Translations under genes and position numbers: made by a program | NCBI GenBank assembly: GCA_001662425.1 | Contig: BDDC01000697.1 | Location: 1 to 47,652 of the forward strand | Source of the DNA: Chlamydomonas sphaeroides | Lineage: Eukaryota; Chlorophyta; Chlorophyceae; Chlamydomonadales; Chlamydomonadaceae | DNA: 47,652 nucleotides | Direction: 5' to 3' | The notes under the pieces: generated by a model | What the model was told of the DNA's origin: nothing | The model's database searches: none | What the model saw: the letters and a program-made list of their open reading frames with translations, nothing else | In this document: positions 19,901-30,428 of the stretch, in pieces | How positions within the stretch are numbered: the stretch's first letter is position 1 | Layout: the number at the start of each line of letters is the position of its first letter

Positions 19901-22207
19901 TCCACCGCCACATTGGACTGCGCCGCAGCCAGCAGCCGGCAGCGGCGGGGGTCTGAGCCCTTGGTGCCCCCAGCAGCGTCGCCGCGCACCAGCGCTCTGG
20001 GGTTTTGCGGGGCGCTATCGATCATCAGCAAGATGTGCCTGGCGGGTGGTGCGGACGGTGCGCGCACGCGCGCAAACAAAGCCCAGCTGGCAAACTACGC
20101 ACGCACTCGATGAGTCGGACCGCGGTGGTGGTCTTGCCGGTTCCAGGAGGGCCCTGGATCAGCGTCAGCCGGCACGAGGAGGCAGTGCCAATAGCCTGCG
20201 GATGTTTGGTCCCACTCTTGAGATCAGGCGTCAGACGCGCAACACGCATCGACCCTTGCTTCGTGGGCACCAGCTGGCCCACCTCCTGCTGCGACGCGTT
20301 CAGTCCATCCGCTGCACCGCCTTCATCGCCGGGGGCGGGCCAGGATCCACACGACCAAGCAGGGTCAGCCCACGTGGGGTCAGCCCCATCCCCGGCGAGC
20401 CCGGTGCCGCCGGCGGCCTGCCCAATTATGTACGCTGCACATGTCTCGGGCGTGCTGGACAATAGCACCTCCAAGATGTCTTCGCTGACGGCGCCTGCAC
20501 CAGGCAACACAACATCCGCACGTGATCGCTGTGATGCGTAACGGGAGCGCGCGACCGGGCGGCCGCGCGCCTGCACGCGACCGGGCTCATCACCTCTCCT
20601 CGCTTTCTTCAATGCGGCTAGCATGCGCTTGAAGGCGACGGCATTGTAGGCCTTGTCCACGCTGCGCGTCACGGTACGTTGGTAGGGGTCCAGTCCAGGT
20701 AGGCTGTGTGGAGTAAGCGCGCAAGACGACGGCCTCACAACTTCCCAAGAAAGACAGCATGGCCGCTCACCGCAGCCACATGCCCTCCTCCGGATCATCC
20801 TCCAGGTCTTTGCTGCACCGGTCCACGTCGAATGCTAATCCATCATCACTATCATCGAAGTCGAAGTCGTCGTCGCTGTCGTCGTCGCTCAGCCAGCTGC
20901 CGCCCACCAGCTGCAGCCGCATGCCGGCCCGGCTGACCTCGACCACCTCGGCGCGCCAACCTTTCACGCCCTCCCAGTTGGCCTGTGGTGGCGCGCGGAT
21001 GGCGTCGGCTCACGCATGTGTGCTGCCATGCCGTGTGCGGGCCCCATAGCCGCGGTAGCGGCTCCCATCCACCAGCTCCCGTACAGGCAGGTACCCACCT
21101 CCCTCGCATGCTGGTCCAGCCAGCTGCTCGGCGCCATGTCGCTGTCGCCGCTGCCGGCCGCCAAGCCGCCCTCCATGTCCACCGTCGTCAGGCCCAGGGC
21201 CGCAACTTCGGTGTCGTACCCCAGCACGCGACGGGCCTCCTTCGTTCGGCGTGAACGAGGCAGGCAGGCAGTGAGGCGCACTCGCTCCGACGGCGCAGGC
21301 AGGGACGTGGCCACACGTATAGCAGTGCGGACATGTGGCTTTACTGCTGTTCAAGCAAGCAAGCGCAACGGCTGTATGTGGCCTACAGTAATGTGGGGGC
21401 GGGGCATGCCCACCTCAGCGCCCTGCGCAGCTGCAGCTGCCTCCAGCAGCTTGGCGTCGCGGGGCTGGCGCAGAAGCACAGGATCCCCCGGCCTATCGAG
21501 AGGGCAGCAAATGGACAGTAACCAGGGTAGGGGACATGACCGGTCTGCGTCTGCCGCTCTGTAGCCATGCATGCGGGCGGGCTTCGTTCAGTTGACGGGC
21601 AGACATCGCTTCGCACGCACCCGAACTCATGGTCCGGCATGGGCTTTCCGCCGGCCCGAACCAGGCGCAAATTGGTGGCCCCTGTGACGTCTTCCCACAC
21701 AGCCACAACCCTCATGTCGACCAGCGCCAGGCCCTGAGGCAGCGGCAGCAGGGTTCGTGTGTCAGGGACAACTAACGCTAGCTGTCGGAAGACTGCTGCA
21801 TAGCGGCACACACGATCAATAAACCCCGCCAGGCTCTCCTGGCCCGGCGGTTGCTGTGCTGTGGCTTGGCCGCCGCCGCATCGCCGCCCTGTGCTGCGTG
21901 GCACCGACCCGTTGGATGAGCTTGGCGAGCGGCACTGCCCGGATGCGGCACAGGAATTGAGCCTCGGCGGCGTCGCTTTCCATCTCCACCAAGTCCTGTA
22001 GCCTGCAATCAACGAGCAGCAGGCCGGGCAGGATGGCTATGGTGTTGCGGTCAGCACGCGCAAGGCAACATGCACGAGAGCGCAGGCCCCGGCCTTCGGG
22101 TGCGTGCCGTACCGCGCCGTGTAGCCTTTGACGCCACCCGCTCCGAGCCAGTCGGAGCCGGATGATGAGGCGCTCGACGGCAGCGCTGGAGAAGCTGGCA
22201 GCAGCAT
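16907..22207 (-). CDS. UPF1/SMUBP2-type SF1 helicase, tandem copy 1
   Basis: This is an ATP-dependent SF1B nucleic-acid helicase resembling IGHMBP2/SMUBP-2. Exons, 5' to 3': 22207-22113, 22002-21909, 21733-21621, 21492-21414, 21239-21099, 20982-20771, 20661-20283, 20195-20107, 19996-19864, 19714-19628, 19498-19333, 19191-19082, 18960-18928, 18794-18687, 18576-18442, 18308-18278, 18168-18053, 17889-17857, 17744-17658, 17526-17449, 17342-17243 and 17076-16907. They total 862 residues. Motifs in order are Q motif LNASQQE, Walker A GPPGTGKTTTAV (K392), Ia QSNVAVDNL, II VVLDEGSQCSEPE, III VGDPRQLPPVVL, IV DTQYRMHPAI, GSKSNPRQA, V RSVDGYQGREKPVI and VI RRLNVAITRPQRALLLVGD. The tail ends in KRRKR, a possible nuclear signal. 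No R3H or AN1 finger is seen. The first exon is the least certain. Confidence 0.85.
18309..18441 (-). other. Predicted GC-AG intron in helicase copy 1
   Basis: The exon ending in DLPGLQ joins the exon beginning TDTPVLFIDM only through CAG|GCGAGC, phase 0. The strong-looking GTACGT further on would give the wrong phase and an immediate stop. The same GCGAGC donor sits at the same place in helicase copy 2. Confidence 0.55.
18586..18596. other. Assembly gap of 11 N
   Basis: Eleven N lie in the intron between two helicase copy 1 exons (18576-18442 and 18794-18687). Neither flanking exon seems damaged. In copy 2 the matching intron is 171 bp long and begins with similar sequence, so the real gap could differ in length from 11. 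Confidence 0.98.
20196..20282 (-). other. Stop-free 87-nt in-frame intron in helicase copy 1
   Basis: This 87-base segment has a GTGGGC donor and CCGCAG acceptor, phase 0, and lies inside the Q-motif region. Removing it gives LNASQQE followed by AIGTASSCRLTLIQGPP, which aligns with copy 2. Copy 2 has a 145-nt intron at the same point. Because it is stop-free and a multiple of three, retention would simply add 29 residues. Confidence 0.7.
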
Positions 22208-23140
22208 GCCGGTCGTCTTGGGGGGCCTCGTCCCTGCCCAGCGCGTCGGTGCGCGGGCCGCGCAGCGCTGAAGCAGCGTCGTGCGTGGTGTGCACGCATG
22301 GGGATTGGGGGCGGGTGGGGGCGGGGGCAGGTGGTGGTGAAGGAGCGACGGCCGGCATTGATAGGGCCGCGTGGCGCATTGGTGGGTGCGAGGCGCGCGA
22401 GACAAAGCTCTAACCTGAGCTGGAAGCCGCGCGCACGGCTGCCGAGACCTCGCGGCCAACTGTGGTGCGGGGCGACTGCAATGGCTCGCGACATCGGCCG
22501 CGACGGGTCGGCTCCAGCGGTGGCACAGCATGGTAGTAAGCTGCTTGATACATGTATCTATGTGTGTCACACGGGCAACGAGTTCACTGGGCGAGCGTTG
22601 CGCGCATGCGCGTCCGTGCGCTTCACGGCGGCCAACGGCGGCGGGAAGGACCTTAGCCAACCCAACCCGCCCTGAAGATAGACGTGCGTGACCGCCGACC
22701 GCCGACCATCGCCCACGGCCGACCTGAGCGGCAGGCCTATATGAGCGTTCTGGCTGCGCTGGGTAGCGGTGGCGCAATGTAACGACAAGGGGCACCCGTA
22801 CGGGCTGCACACGCCCACGCACCCGCCGTGCCTCCCTGCCCCAAGCTGCAATCACAAGATAGATAGAGGGGAACACTTCTTCACCGGTTTCTCACGGCCT
22901 TTATAAAAGCAGTAGGTACGAAGCGCTGTGAATGTAAAGCGGCCAAGAAATGACACGAGCGTTTCACAGAGCCGCTCAGAAACCGTTGCATGATGACCGT
23001 TGTACGACACATCCGCCGTACGAAGCACCCACATGAAGCCACGAAGCACTGTACAATCGCGATCGCGATGCATCGCTGCCATCGCGGGCGAGCACCACAC
23101 AACTTGCCCTTGCCTTCAGCCAGCAGTGTTTATTCGTTCG
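22208..23140. other. Spacer between the tandem helicase genes
   Basis: No gene is supported here. It should contain the promoter of helicase copy 1 and the 3' flank of copy 2. A GACCGCC short repeat lies near 22690 and a 14-base perfect palindrome at 23056-23069. Copy 1 may have a further upstream 5' exon here that I could not resolve. Confidence 0.4.
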
Positions 23141-23328
23141 CTAGCTAGCGCTATAGCGCTTCCTGCGCTTGGCCGTCAAGTTGGCCGTCGTGTCAGTAGC
23201 TGGCTGCTTCAGTGGCTGTCTCGGCTGCTGCCGCTGCCCGCGCAGCTGTCCCTCGACCCATTCCGCCGGCACCACGCAGCCCCGCTCCCCCAGCCAGGAC
23301 AGGTAGGCCGCCCACGTGGCGTCGGAGG
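23141..23328 (-). other. Orphan or alternative helicase terminal exon
   Basis: This is nearly identical in DNA and protein to the last exon of helicase copy 1 (17076-16907). It encodes SDATWAAYLSWLGERGC and QPLKQPATDTTA, with small insertions and a different end (KRRKRYSAS then stop). It has the same acceptor context and needs the same incoming phase as the last exon of copy 2 at 24239-23716. It lies downstream of that exon on the same strand. It could be an alternative last exon of copy 2, or the relic of a third helicase copy. The identity continues some 20 bases into the upstream intron. Confidence 0.7.
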
Positions 23329-23715
23329 CTGGGGCCGGAGGGGAGGACATCTGCGCCATCTAGCTGCACGCACGCACGCACGCCGCGGGCACTCCAGCCC
23401 CGACCTGCCCTTTCTGCGTGCCATGCTCGCCCCCAGGCGAGACGCGCAACGCCCCGACACGCGCCAGCCACCGCCAGCCTGCTGTCACGCCACCATCACA
23501 CAGCAGGCAACCGCCTCGCAAAGAAACAATCTTAAAGCTAAACTTAAAAAGTTAAAGTTTACGACGTAGTGGATTTCACCAGTCGTTATAACAATCTTAA
23601 ACCCTCGCTCCCTTGGACTTCCCTCGCACGCCCAAGACCCACTAGTCGCTGCGGTAGGCTTGCCGCGGCTACTTCCGCAACATCTCCTGCTGCTGCTGTT
23701 GTTATCAGCTTACCG
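23329..23715. other. 3' flank of helicase copy 2
   Basis: These 387 bp separate the orphan exon from the stop codon of helicase copy 2. The middle (about 23510-23620) is an AT-rich island with TTAAA-rich runs, unusual for this contig. No gene or clear TGTAA signal on the minus strand is seen. Confidence 0.4.
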
Positions 23716-26700
23716 TTAACTGCTTACTGGCTGCTTGCGGCGCACCGCTGCCTTCTGCTGCTGAGGGACTGGCGCCTGCTCCTGCGGGACTGCTGCTGGC
23801 TGCTTCCGCTGGGACCGCTGCTGCTCCTGCGGCCGCCGCGGCGGCCGCGGCTCCTGCAAGGGGCGGCGCTGCTCCCCAGCAGCAGCCCGCTGCGCCTTGC
23901 CGCTGTCGACCGGCTCTTGCATGTGCCGCGGCTGCGGCGGCGGTGGCAGCTGTGGCCGTGGCTGCGGCTGCTGCGGCTGCTGCGGCGGCTGTCGGCCCTG
24001 TGGCCAGCAGCCCTGCAGGCGGTCCTGCCGTCGCCGCTGCTTCTGGGGCACCTCATCCCGCTCGGCCGCCTTGTGGACAGGCCGCTGCTGAGGTTGGGGA
24101 TGCTGCTGCCGCCCCAGCTGCGCCTGCTGCTGCTGCTGGCCCTGCCGCCCCCGCAGCTGCCCCACGATTTGCGCCGCCGGCACCACGCAGCCGCGCTCCC
24201 TCATCCAGGCCAGGTAGGCCGCTAGCGTGGCGTTGGAGGCTGGGGTCAAGGTCGGGCCCGGAAGAGGGAAGAGATGGGCAGGACATACAGGGTCAAAGCA
24301 CCATCCCGCACGTTTAGCTGTGGTCTCAGTCTAGGATGACGAGGAACAATACGACGACCCTGCTGGTCTACCTGGCTGCTGAGCTCCCGCTGCCCACCTC
24401 GCCCGCTGCACACCGGCGCAGGTGCACTACTCCCGCCCACTCCCCGTCCCCGCTCCACCCACCCAGCGTGTTGCTGTCGCCCACCACCACCAGTGCGCGC
24501 TGCGGCCGGGTGATGGCGACGTTGAGGCGCCGAGCGTCGTCCAAGAAACCCACGGAGCGGGACTGGAGGGCGGAGCGGCCGGGGAGGCGGGAGGGAGGAG
24601 GGCAGGGAGGGCAAGCAAGGCATGTGAGAGCCCCTGTCCGCACCCTGTCGTACATCATGCCGTACACCTTTCCGCCGTACCTTGTTGGAACGTACGGTGC
24701 TGAAGAGGATGACGGGCTTCTCCCGGCCCTGGTAGCCGTCCACGGAGCGGACCTTGACCTGACGAGGGATGGGAACGGAGGTGGATGGGAGAGCGCGGCA
24801 GGGGGCAGGTAAAGGTGGTTAGGTACGGCAGGAGGGCACGGCAGCAGGCAGGAAGGAGCTAGGGGAAGTCCGCTTACGCAGCTCACCACTCCTCCGCTAT
24901 CAGCGCCTTGCGCGCCGTGGCTGTCCCAGAGCCTCAGGTGAGAGCCTCGCGCCACCGCCACGCCACCCTTGCGCAGCATCCGGACGACCTCCTCGACCTG
25001 GAGATAGGCAGATAGTGGACAGCGTGCGGCACCAGCTACACCACCACCAGCACGCTAGCAGCTAGCAGCAGCATGCTGCGGGGCATGACGCAAGTTGCCA
25101 GGGACCCACCTGCGCTGCGTACGGCGAGATGACGCCGATGTCCTGCATGGCAGCGTGGAGGGCACGAAAGAAGCGAGTTGGGGAGGACCACAAGGACCAC
25201 CCTGGGCAGCACGCAACCTCCACTACTTGTCTTGCCCCATGCCCCAAGCGAGCCCTCCTTGCCCTACACCGCAGTCCGCTACATCCATCGCCAGCCAAGG
25301 TATCAGCATCGTTCACGCACCTGCGGCGCCAGGCCCCCCTCCGGCCCCAGGAGGTGGGCCACCAGGGCCGCCACCAGCGCCGCCTGCCGGGGGTTGGACT
25401 TGCTGCCCGTGTCGGGCCGCAGCTGCTCGGGCGAGGCTGCGAGGGAGAAGCGATGGAGAACAGGGCAGCGCTTCTCAACGAACCTGCTGGATGCAGATGT
25501 ATGTCGGCGCTGGCTGGGTCGCATGCCGCCCACCACATCCCGCAACACATTAGCTCCGATGCGCACCCATGTCCAGGAAGAGGACGGGAGTGTCGAGCTG
25601 CATCAGGGTCACAAGAGGCACGAGTACTTGATGCTAGGAACTTGGTCCCTGCAGCTGGCCCGGACCCCGGCAGCTCGCTCGCCTGCAGGCCGGGCAGGTC
25701 CGGCGGCTGCCGCTCTGCGGCCGTCACGCCGTCCCGCAGGCGGCCTTCGTAGAAGCGGGCCGACGGGAAGGCCGCGATGGCGGGGTGCATGCGGTACTGC
25801 GTGTCCAGCAGCTGGTACGACACCTGTACGGCAGCATGTCCGGCAGCATGTACGGCAGGTACAGCACACATCAAAGGTAGGTCAGATCAATCATTGATGC
25901 ATGGCGCCCTCAGCATTAGCGGACGGCGGCTTGAGGGAGTGGGGATAAGTTATCGGCCAGCTAGCGTCCAACGCCCTCTTGCCCCGCTGCTCACCCCCTC
26001 ACTCATGAGCCGCTCGAACAGCGACAGCGCCAGGCCCTGCTCCGCCGCCCTCCGGCTGAGCACCACGGGCGGCAGCTGGCGGGGGTCGCCCACCAGCACG
26101 GCCTGGGGAAATGGGTGGAGCAGGAGCGGGGGCAGGTTGACAGGCGAGCAGGCCCTAGGGTCAGGGACGCAGCAGCTCCTGGAAGCCCAGCGCGTGTGCC
26201 GACCTCCTGCGCCGCCTGTGGTCACGCACCTGCTGGGCCTCCTTGGTGAGGGCGATGAGGGCCTGCGTGTTGCCAGCGGCGCCGACGTCACGCAAGAGGG
26301 CCAGGAGCTTAAGGCGACGGCCGCCCGCACACCCTAAGCAGCCGACGCTGCACTTGCTCTCTATCTCTTCCCCACCAGCCCAGGTCGCTCGCACGATCCA
26401 CCTAACCCCGCGCGAGATGAGGCTCCCCTAATCAGGCATGATCCAGGCTCAGCATCCCCCAGCCAGCCCTCATCTCATCAATCCACGCCGCTCCCAGCCC
26501 GCTGCCCCACCCACCTCGGGCTCGCTGCATTGGCTGCCCTCGTCCAGGACCACGGTGGCGAAGCTGAAGCCCTCCAGGTCGGGACCGCCCGATTGCACAC
26601 ACGTGGCGCACACCACGTCAGCGCCTGCGCGTGCAAACGTGGCGAGGAAGGACGCGCATGGCCCGGCGGGTTTCAGACAGGGCCCAGCGCGATCGCATGC

Positions 26701-29700
26701 GTGCCGCAGATGCGTGACCGTGCCTCTCTGCCAACGAGCGAGAGGCCAGGCCGCCGGCCGTGCCCACCTGCGTCAGCGTTGGCCTCTCAACTTGGCAAGC
26801 ACACCATATCACACGCACCCCGAACGATGTCCTCCTTTATCTTCTTCTCCAGCCTCTCCTCCCGCTCCCAGGCCTCGCGGACGAGGGCGGCCTTGGAGGT
26901 GCCTTGGGGGCTGCCTTGCCCCCTCGCCGCCTTCTGGCGCTCCAGCCGCGCCGTGTGCAGCTCGCCCTGCGAGGCAGGTCAACAGCTCGCCTTAACCAGC
27001 AGACGCTTTGCTAAGAGCGTGCAATCACAGGGAGTAGGCTATGAAGCCCACATACGCCTACAGGGACCGCAGCTCTCCATCCATCCCGTTGCCGCCCTAT
27101 GCGTTGCTGCGCTGCCGCCTGGCCCCTCCCCGCTCTCTCACTATCCGGCCATGGTTATTCATGTGGGCCTCCATGGTGCAGGCGGCCAGGGCGGCGCGCG
27201 TGCGCGCGGGGGAGCCCAGCCGCAGCACCTGGGGAGCAAGGCGGCGTGGCGAGGATGAGCGAGGCGTGAGGCGGCGAGCGGGGCGGGCCGGAGGCGCTAG
27301 GCTTACCAGCCCGAGCGCGCGCGGCGCCCTTGCGCTCCCCACAGCACAGCACAGCTGTTGTCCAGTGGGCCCCCAGCCCCACCTTGAGCCCCCGGGCCAT
27401 CAGCCCCTCGGCCAGGTTATCCACCGCCACATTGGACTGGGCCGCAGCCAGCAGCCGGCAGCGGCGGGGGTTTGACCCCTTGGTGCCCCCAGCAGCGTCG
27501 CCGCGCACCAGTGCCCTGCGCGGCCCACCGAGTCGTGATCAGCAGCGGCCGGCGATGCAATTAAAGATGCCTGGGCGTGGGCTGTGGCAAAGGTGGGTAC
27601 CCACACGATCAGGCGGACCGCGGCGGTGGTCTTGCCGGTGCCGGGAGGGCCCTGGATGAGCGACAGCCGCCGTGTGGAGGCGCTGCGGAGCGCCTGCAGG
27701 CGTTAGTTATTTCCAGGCAGGCATTCACCGGGTTTCATGGAGTGCTTGCTTGCCGAGTCGCATGTCCAATGGGCCCCAAGTCAGTGTATCGTACGTGCGC
27801 CGTACAAAAGATATCCACCCGCCGGCGCCTATCCCTACCTGCTTCTGCGACTCGCTCAACCCGTCCTCCACCTCGCGCAGCGCCGCCTCCGCCCGGGCGC
27901 CACCCCGGCCCGGCAGCGGCGCCGCCGCGAGCGCCCCGGGGCTGGCGGTCAGCAGCACCGCCCGCAGCTCGGGCGGCAGCGAGGTGCCCACTGCCCGCAC
28001 CGCCGCCGCCATGCGGTTGAAGCCAGACGCGCTGTAGGCCTTGTCCACGCTGCGCAGGTAGGGGTGAGTAGAGCGCTACGTGAACCAGGCGCGCGTGTGT
28101 GTGTGTTCGGATTTAGGAACAGAGCGTAACACGCTCGTGCGTGTGTACCTAAATAGGCCGGCCGTATGTGCACGCACGGCGGGTCACGTAGTGAAGAACA
28201 GGAGTACGTAGGCCCCGCCAGCAGCGCGCAGGCCCTGCTAGCTGTTGGATGGCCCTGCGGGCCGCACGCACCGCAGCAGCATGCCCGGACCAAGGGTGAC
28301 GTGGTCTCGGGTCCGCTCCAGCTGCAGCCGCATCGTGGACTGACTGGCCTCCACCACCTCGGCCCGCCAGCCGCCGACGCTCTCCACTCCACCGGCCTGC
28401 GACGACACCTGATGTGGGTCGGCTCACCAATGATGAAGCGGCCGTGAGAGCTTGGCGCACGGCAAGTCCCTCGCCCCTCAACCCGCGCTGCGCTGCGCTC
28501 GCTCGGTGCGCCGGTGTTGGAACTGCTGGTGCCCTAGGCATGGCGGCACAGCTGTCTACCGCAACGTGCGTGCGGTGGCTGCGCGGCTGCGACAGCGCCC
28601 ACCTCGCTCGTCGCGGGGTCCAGCCAGCCGCTCGGCGCCATGTCGCTGTCGCCGGTGCCGGCCACCACTCCGCCCTCCATGTCCACCGTCAGGCCCAGGG
28701 CCGCGACCTCGGTGTCGTACCCCAGCACACGCCGCGCCTCCTGAGGTGGCAACAACGGCGGGGCGCAGGCACAGGCCGAGGATGAGGAGGCACCGGCGAG
28801 GGGCGCACGTAGGCCGGCTGGGACGGCGTCAGGGCCGGTCTTCGGGGAGCCTCGCTCGCGTTCTTACATCAAGGCTTTGGGGAGCAACAGCGGCCTCCCG
28901 CATCTGCGCATCGCTGAACAGGCGCAGGAGCACCGGGTCGCCGGGCCTGCAAGGAGAAACAGCAGCAGCAGCAGCCTACGTACGTAAGCAGCCCGGGAGA
29001 TGGCCCATGAGGCGGTTTGCTGCAGTGCATGAGGCGGGGCCATGCATCCGACAAGGCCTGGCGGCGCCGCCGCATGTTGATCCTCGCTCGCTCGCTGGCT
29101 CACCCGAACTCGTGCTCCGGCAGGTGGGTGTCTTCCAGGGGCACGATGCGCAGGTTGGTGGCGCCCGTGGCGTCCTCCCACACCCGGGCAACCTGCAGCC
29201 CAGCCAGCGCCTGGCCTTGCATGCGTGTGGGCAGCGATGGCGGGTCGTGGGTCAGCGCGTGTGTGGAGGTCGGGCACATGGGGGATGGGGCGGCCCGCGG
29301 CCGCCGCACTAGCCGCACCAGCAGTGGCGCCTGCCCAGTGCCGCCTGCCGTTCGCGTGCGCGGTGCGGGGGCTATGACAGCAGCTGCCTGGCTTGCCGTC
29401 TCCTGCTGCAAGGCCTGTTAGAATTCCCACGCACTACCGCCTTGATGGATAGCCGCCGAGCTGCGCGTTCGGGGCGTCGCCTTCCCATCCAGATGCTTGA
29501 GACCATCCATCTTGCTTCAGGGCCTCTCACCCGCTGCAAAAGGGTGCGCAGCGGCACCTCCCGGATTCGGCGCAGGAACTGGGCCTCGGCCTCGCCCCGC
29601 TCCAAATCCACCAGCGCCAGCAACCTGCGCGATGCGCGCCTTATTAGGAACTGTGAAGTGCCATGTGCCTTCTCGCGTCACTGCCTGCATGTGTACCTGC

Positions 29701-30021
29701 TCTCATAGCTCGGGGAGCTGCTGTAGTGACGCGCCGTAGGTGTTGAGGAGCTGGCGCCGGGCGCAGCTGTCGCAGCGGCGGGTCCCGACCATGAGCCGCC
29801 TGGCGCAGTGCTCGGGAGCTCCTGCCGGGGTACGTGTGGGTTTGGCGTGCGAGCGCGCGGTCACGGGTCCAAAGACACGTGTGGCAGTGAGGCTCAGAAG
29901 CGGGAGGCTGCGGAAGGCCTTGCGTATCACCTAGACGCAGGGATGGCGCCATGGCGCGAGCAGTGCGAGCGGTCGCCAGGCGCTGCTCGTTTCGCCTAGC
30001 CACGATGCGAGGCTGTAGCAT
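23716..30021 (-). CDS. UPF1/SMUBP2-type SF1 helicase, tandem copy 2 with Gln/Pro-rich tail
   Basis: This is a paralogue of the helicase at 16907-22207. Exons: 30021-29931, 29799-29697, 29624-29531, 29210-29104, 28946-28868, 28740-28603, 28396-28272, 28049-27839, 27693-27605, 27515-27383, 27228-27142, 26966-26819, 26624-26515, 26262-26230, 26102-25995, 25823-25683, 25597-25567, 25436-25321, 25142-25110, 24997-24887, 24758-24681, 24562-24463 and 24239-23716. They total 929 residues. Motifs are LSESQKQ, GPPGTGKTTAAV (K337), QSNVAVDNL, VVLDEGSQCSEPE, VGDPRQLPPVVL, DTQYRMHPAI, RSVDGYQGREKPVILF and RRLNVAITRPQRALVVVGD. The last exon replaces the short basic tail of copy 1 with about 150 Gln/Pro/Arg-rich residues. 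The first two exons are inferred from phase alone. The N-terminus (MLQPRIVARRNEQRLATART) could be an organelle presequence. Confidence 0.85.
25598..25682 (-). other. Predicted GC-AG intron in helicase copy 2
   Basis: It has the same CAG|GCGAGC donor and phase 0 as the intron at 18309-18441 in copy 1, joining DLPGLQ to LDTPVLFLDM. No phase-0 GT donor is available. The non-canonical donor therefore predates the duplication. Confidence 0.55.
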
Positions 30022-30428
30022 GCGATACCTCGCAACATGATAGGTCAGGGATGTGGCAGGGCGCTAACAAGCGCACCGCGCGCGAAGCCTTTGAGGAGCG
30101 TCGGTGCTTAGACCGAGTTTAGGCTTGCGTCCATCATGTAACATGTAGGCTTTACTTGCTGCAACCGGTTCTGCTGCAACAAGCGACATCAAGAGCCGGT
30201 TATCCCGGCTAGGTTTCGTACACACGCAAACCAAAACCTTCGCCGCCGCAGCCCCCGCCGCGCCACCATTTCGCAACCCGCACTGCGGCGTCGCGATCCG
30301 TCACACACCTCAAACACCCGGCGCTCGCTGCCGGTCCCAAGGCCGGGCATTAACCACAACGGCCAACAGGTCCACACCGCACCCGCACCCCCGCACAGCG
30401 CCACGGGCATGACGGCGCGCGCCACGCG
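30022..30428. other. Intergenic, 5' of helicase copy 2 and 3' of the Nudix gene
   Basis: These 407 bp lie between two minus-strand genes in head-to-tail order. No gene, clear TATA box or minus-strand TGTAA signal is seen. Confidence 0.45.

Noticed and set aside
22037..22876. 279-codon minus-strand frame as a separate gene upstream of helicase copy 1
   Set aside because: Only its downstream part is used, as the likely first helicase exon. The rest has no motif and runs across probable promoter sequence.
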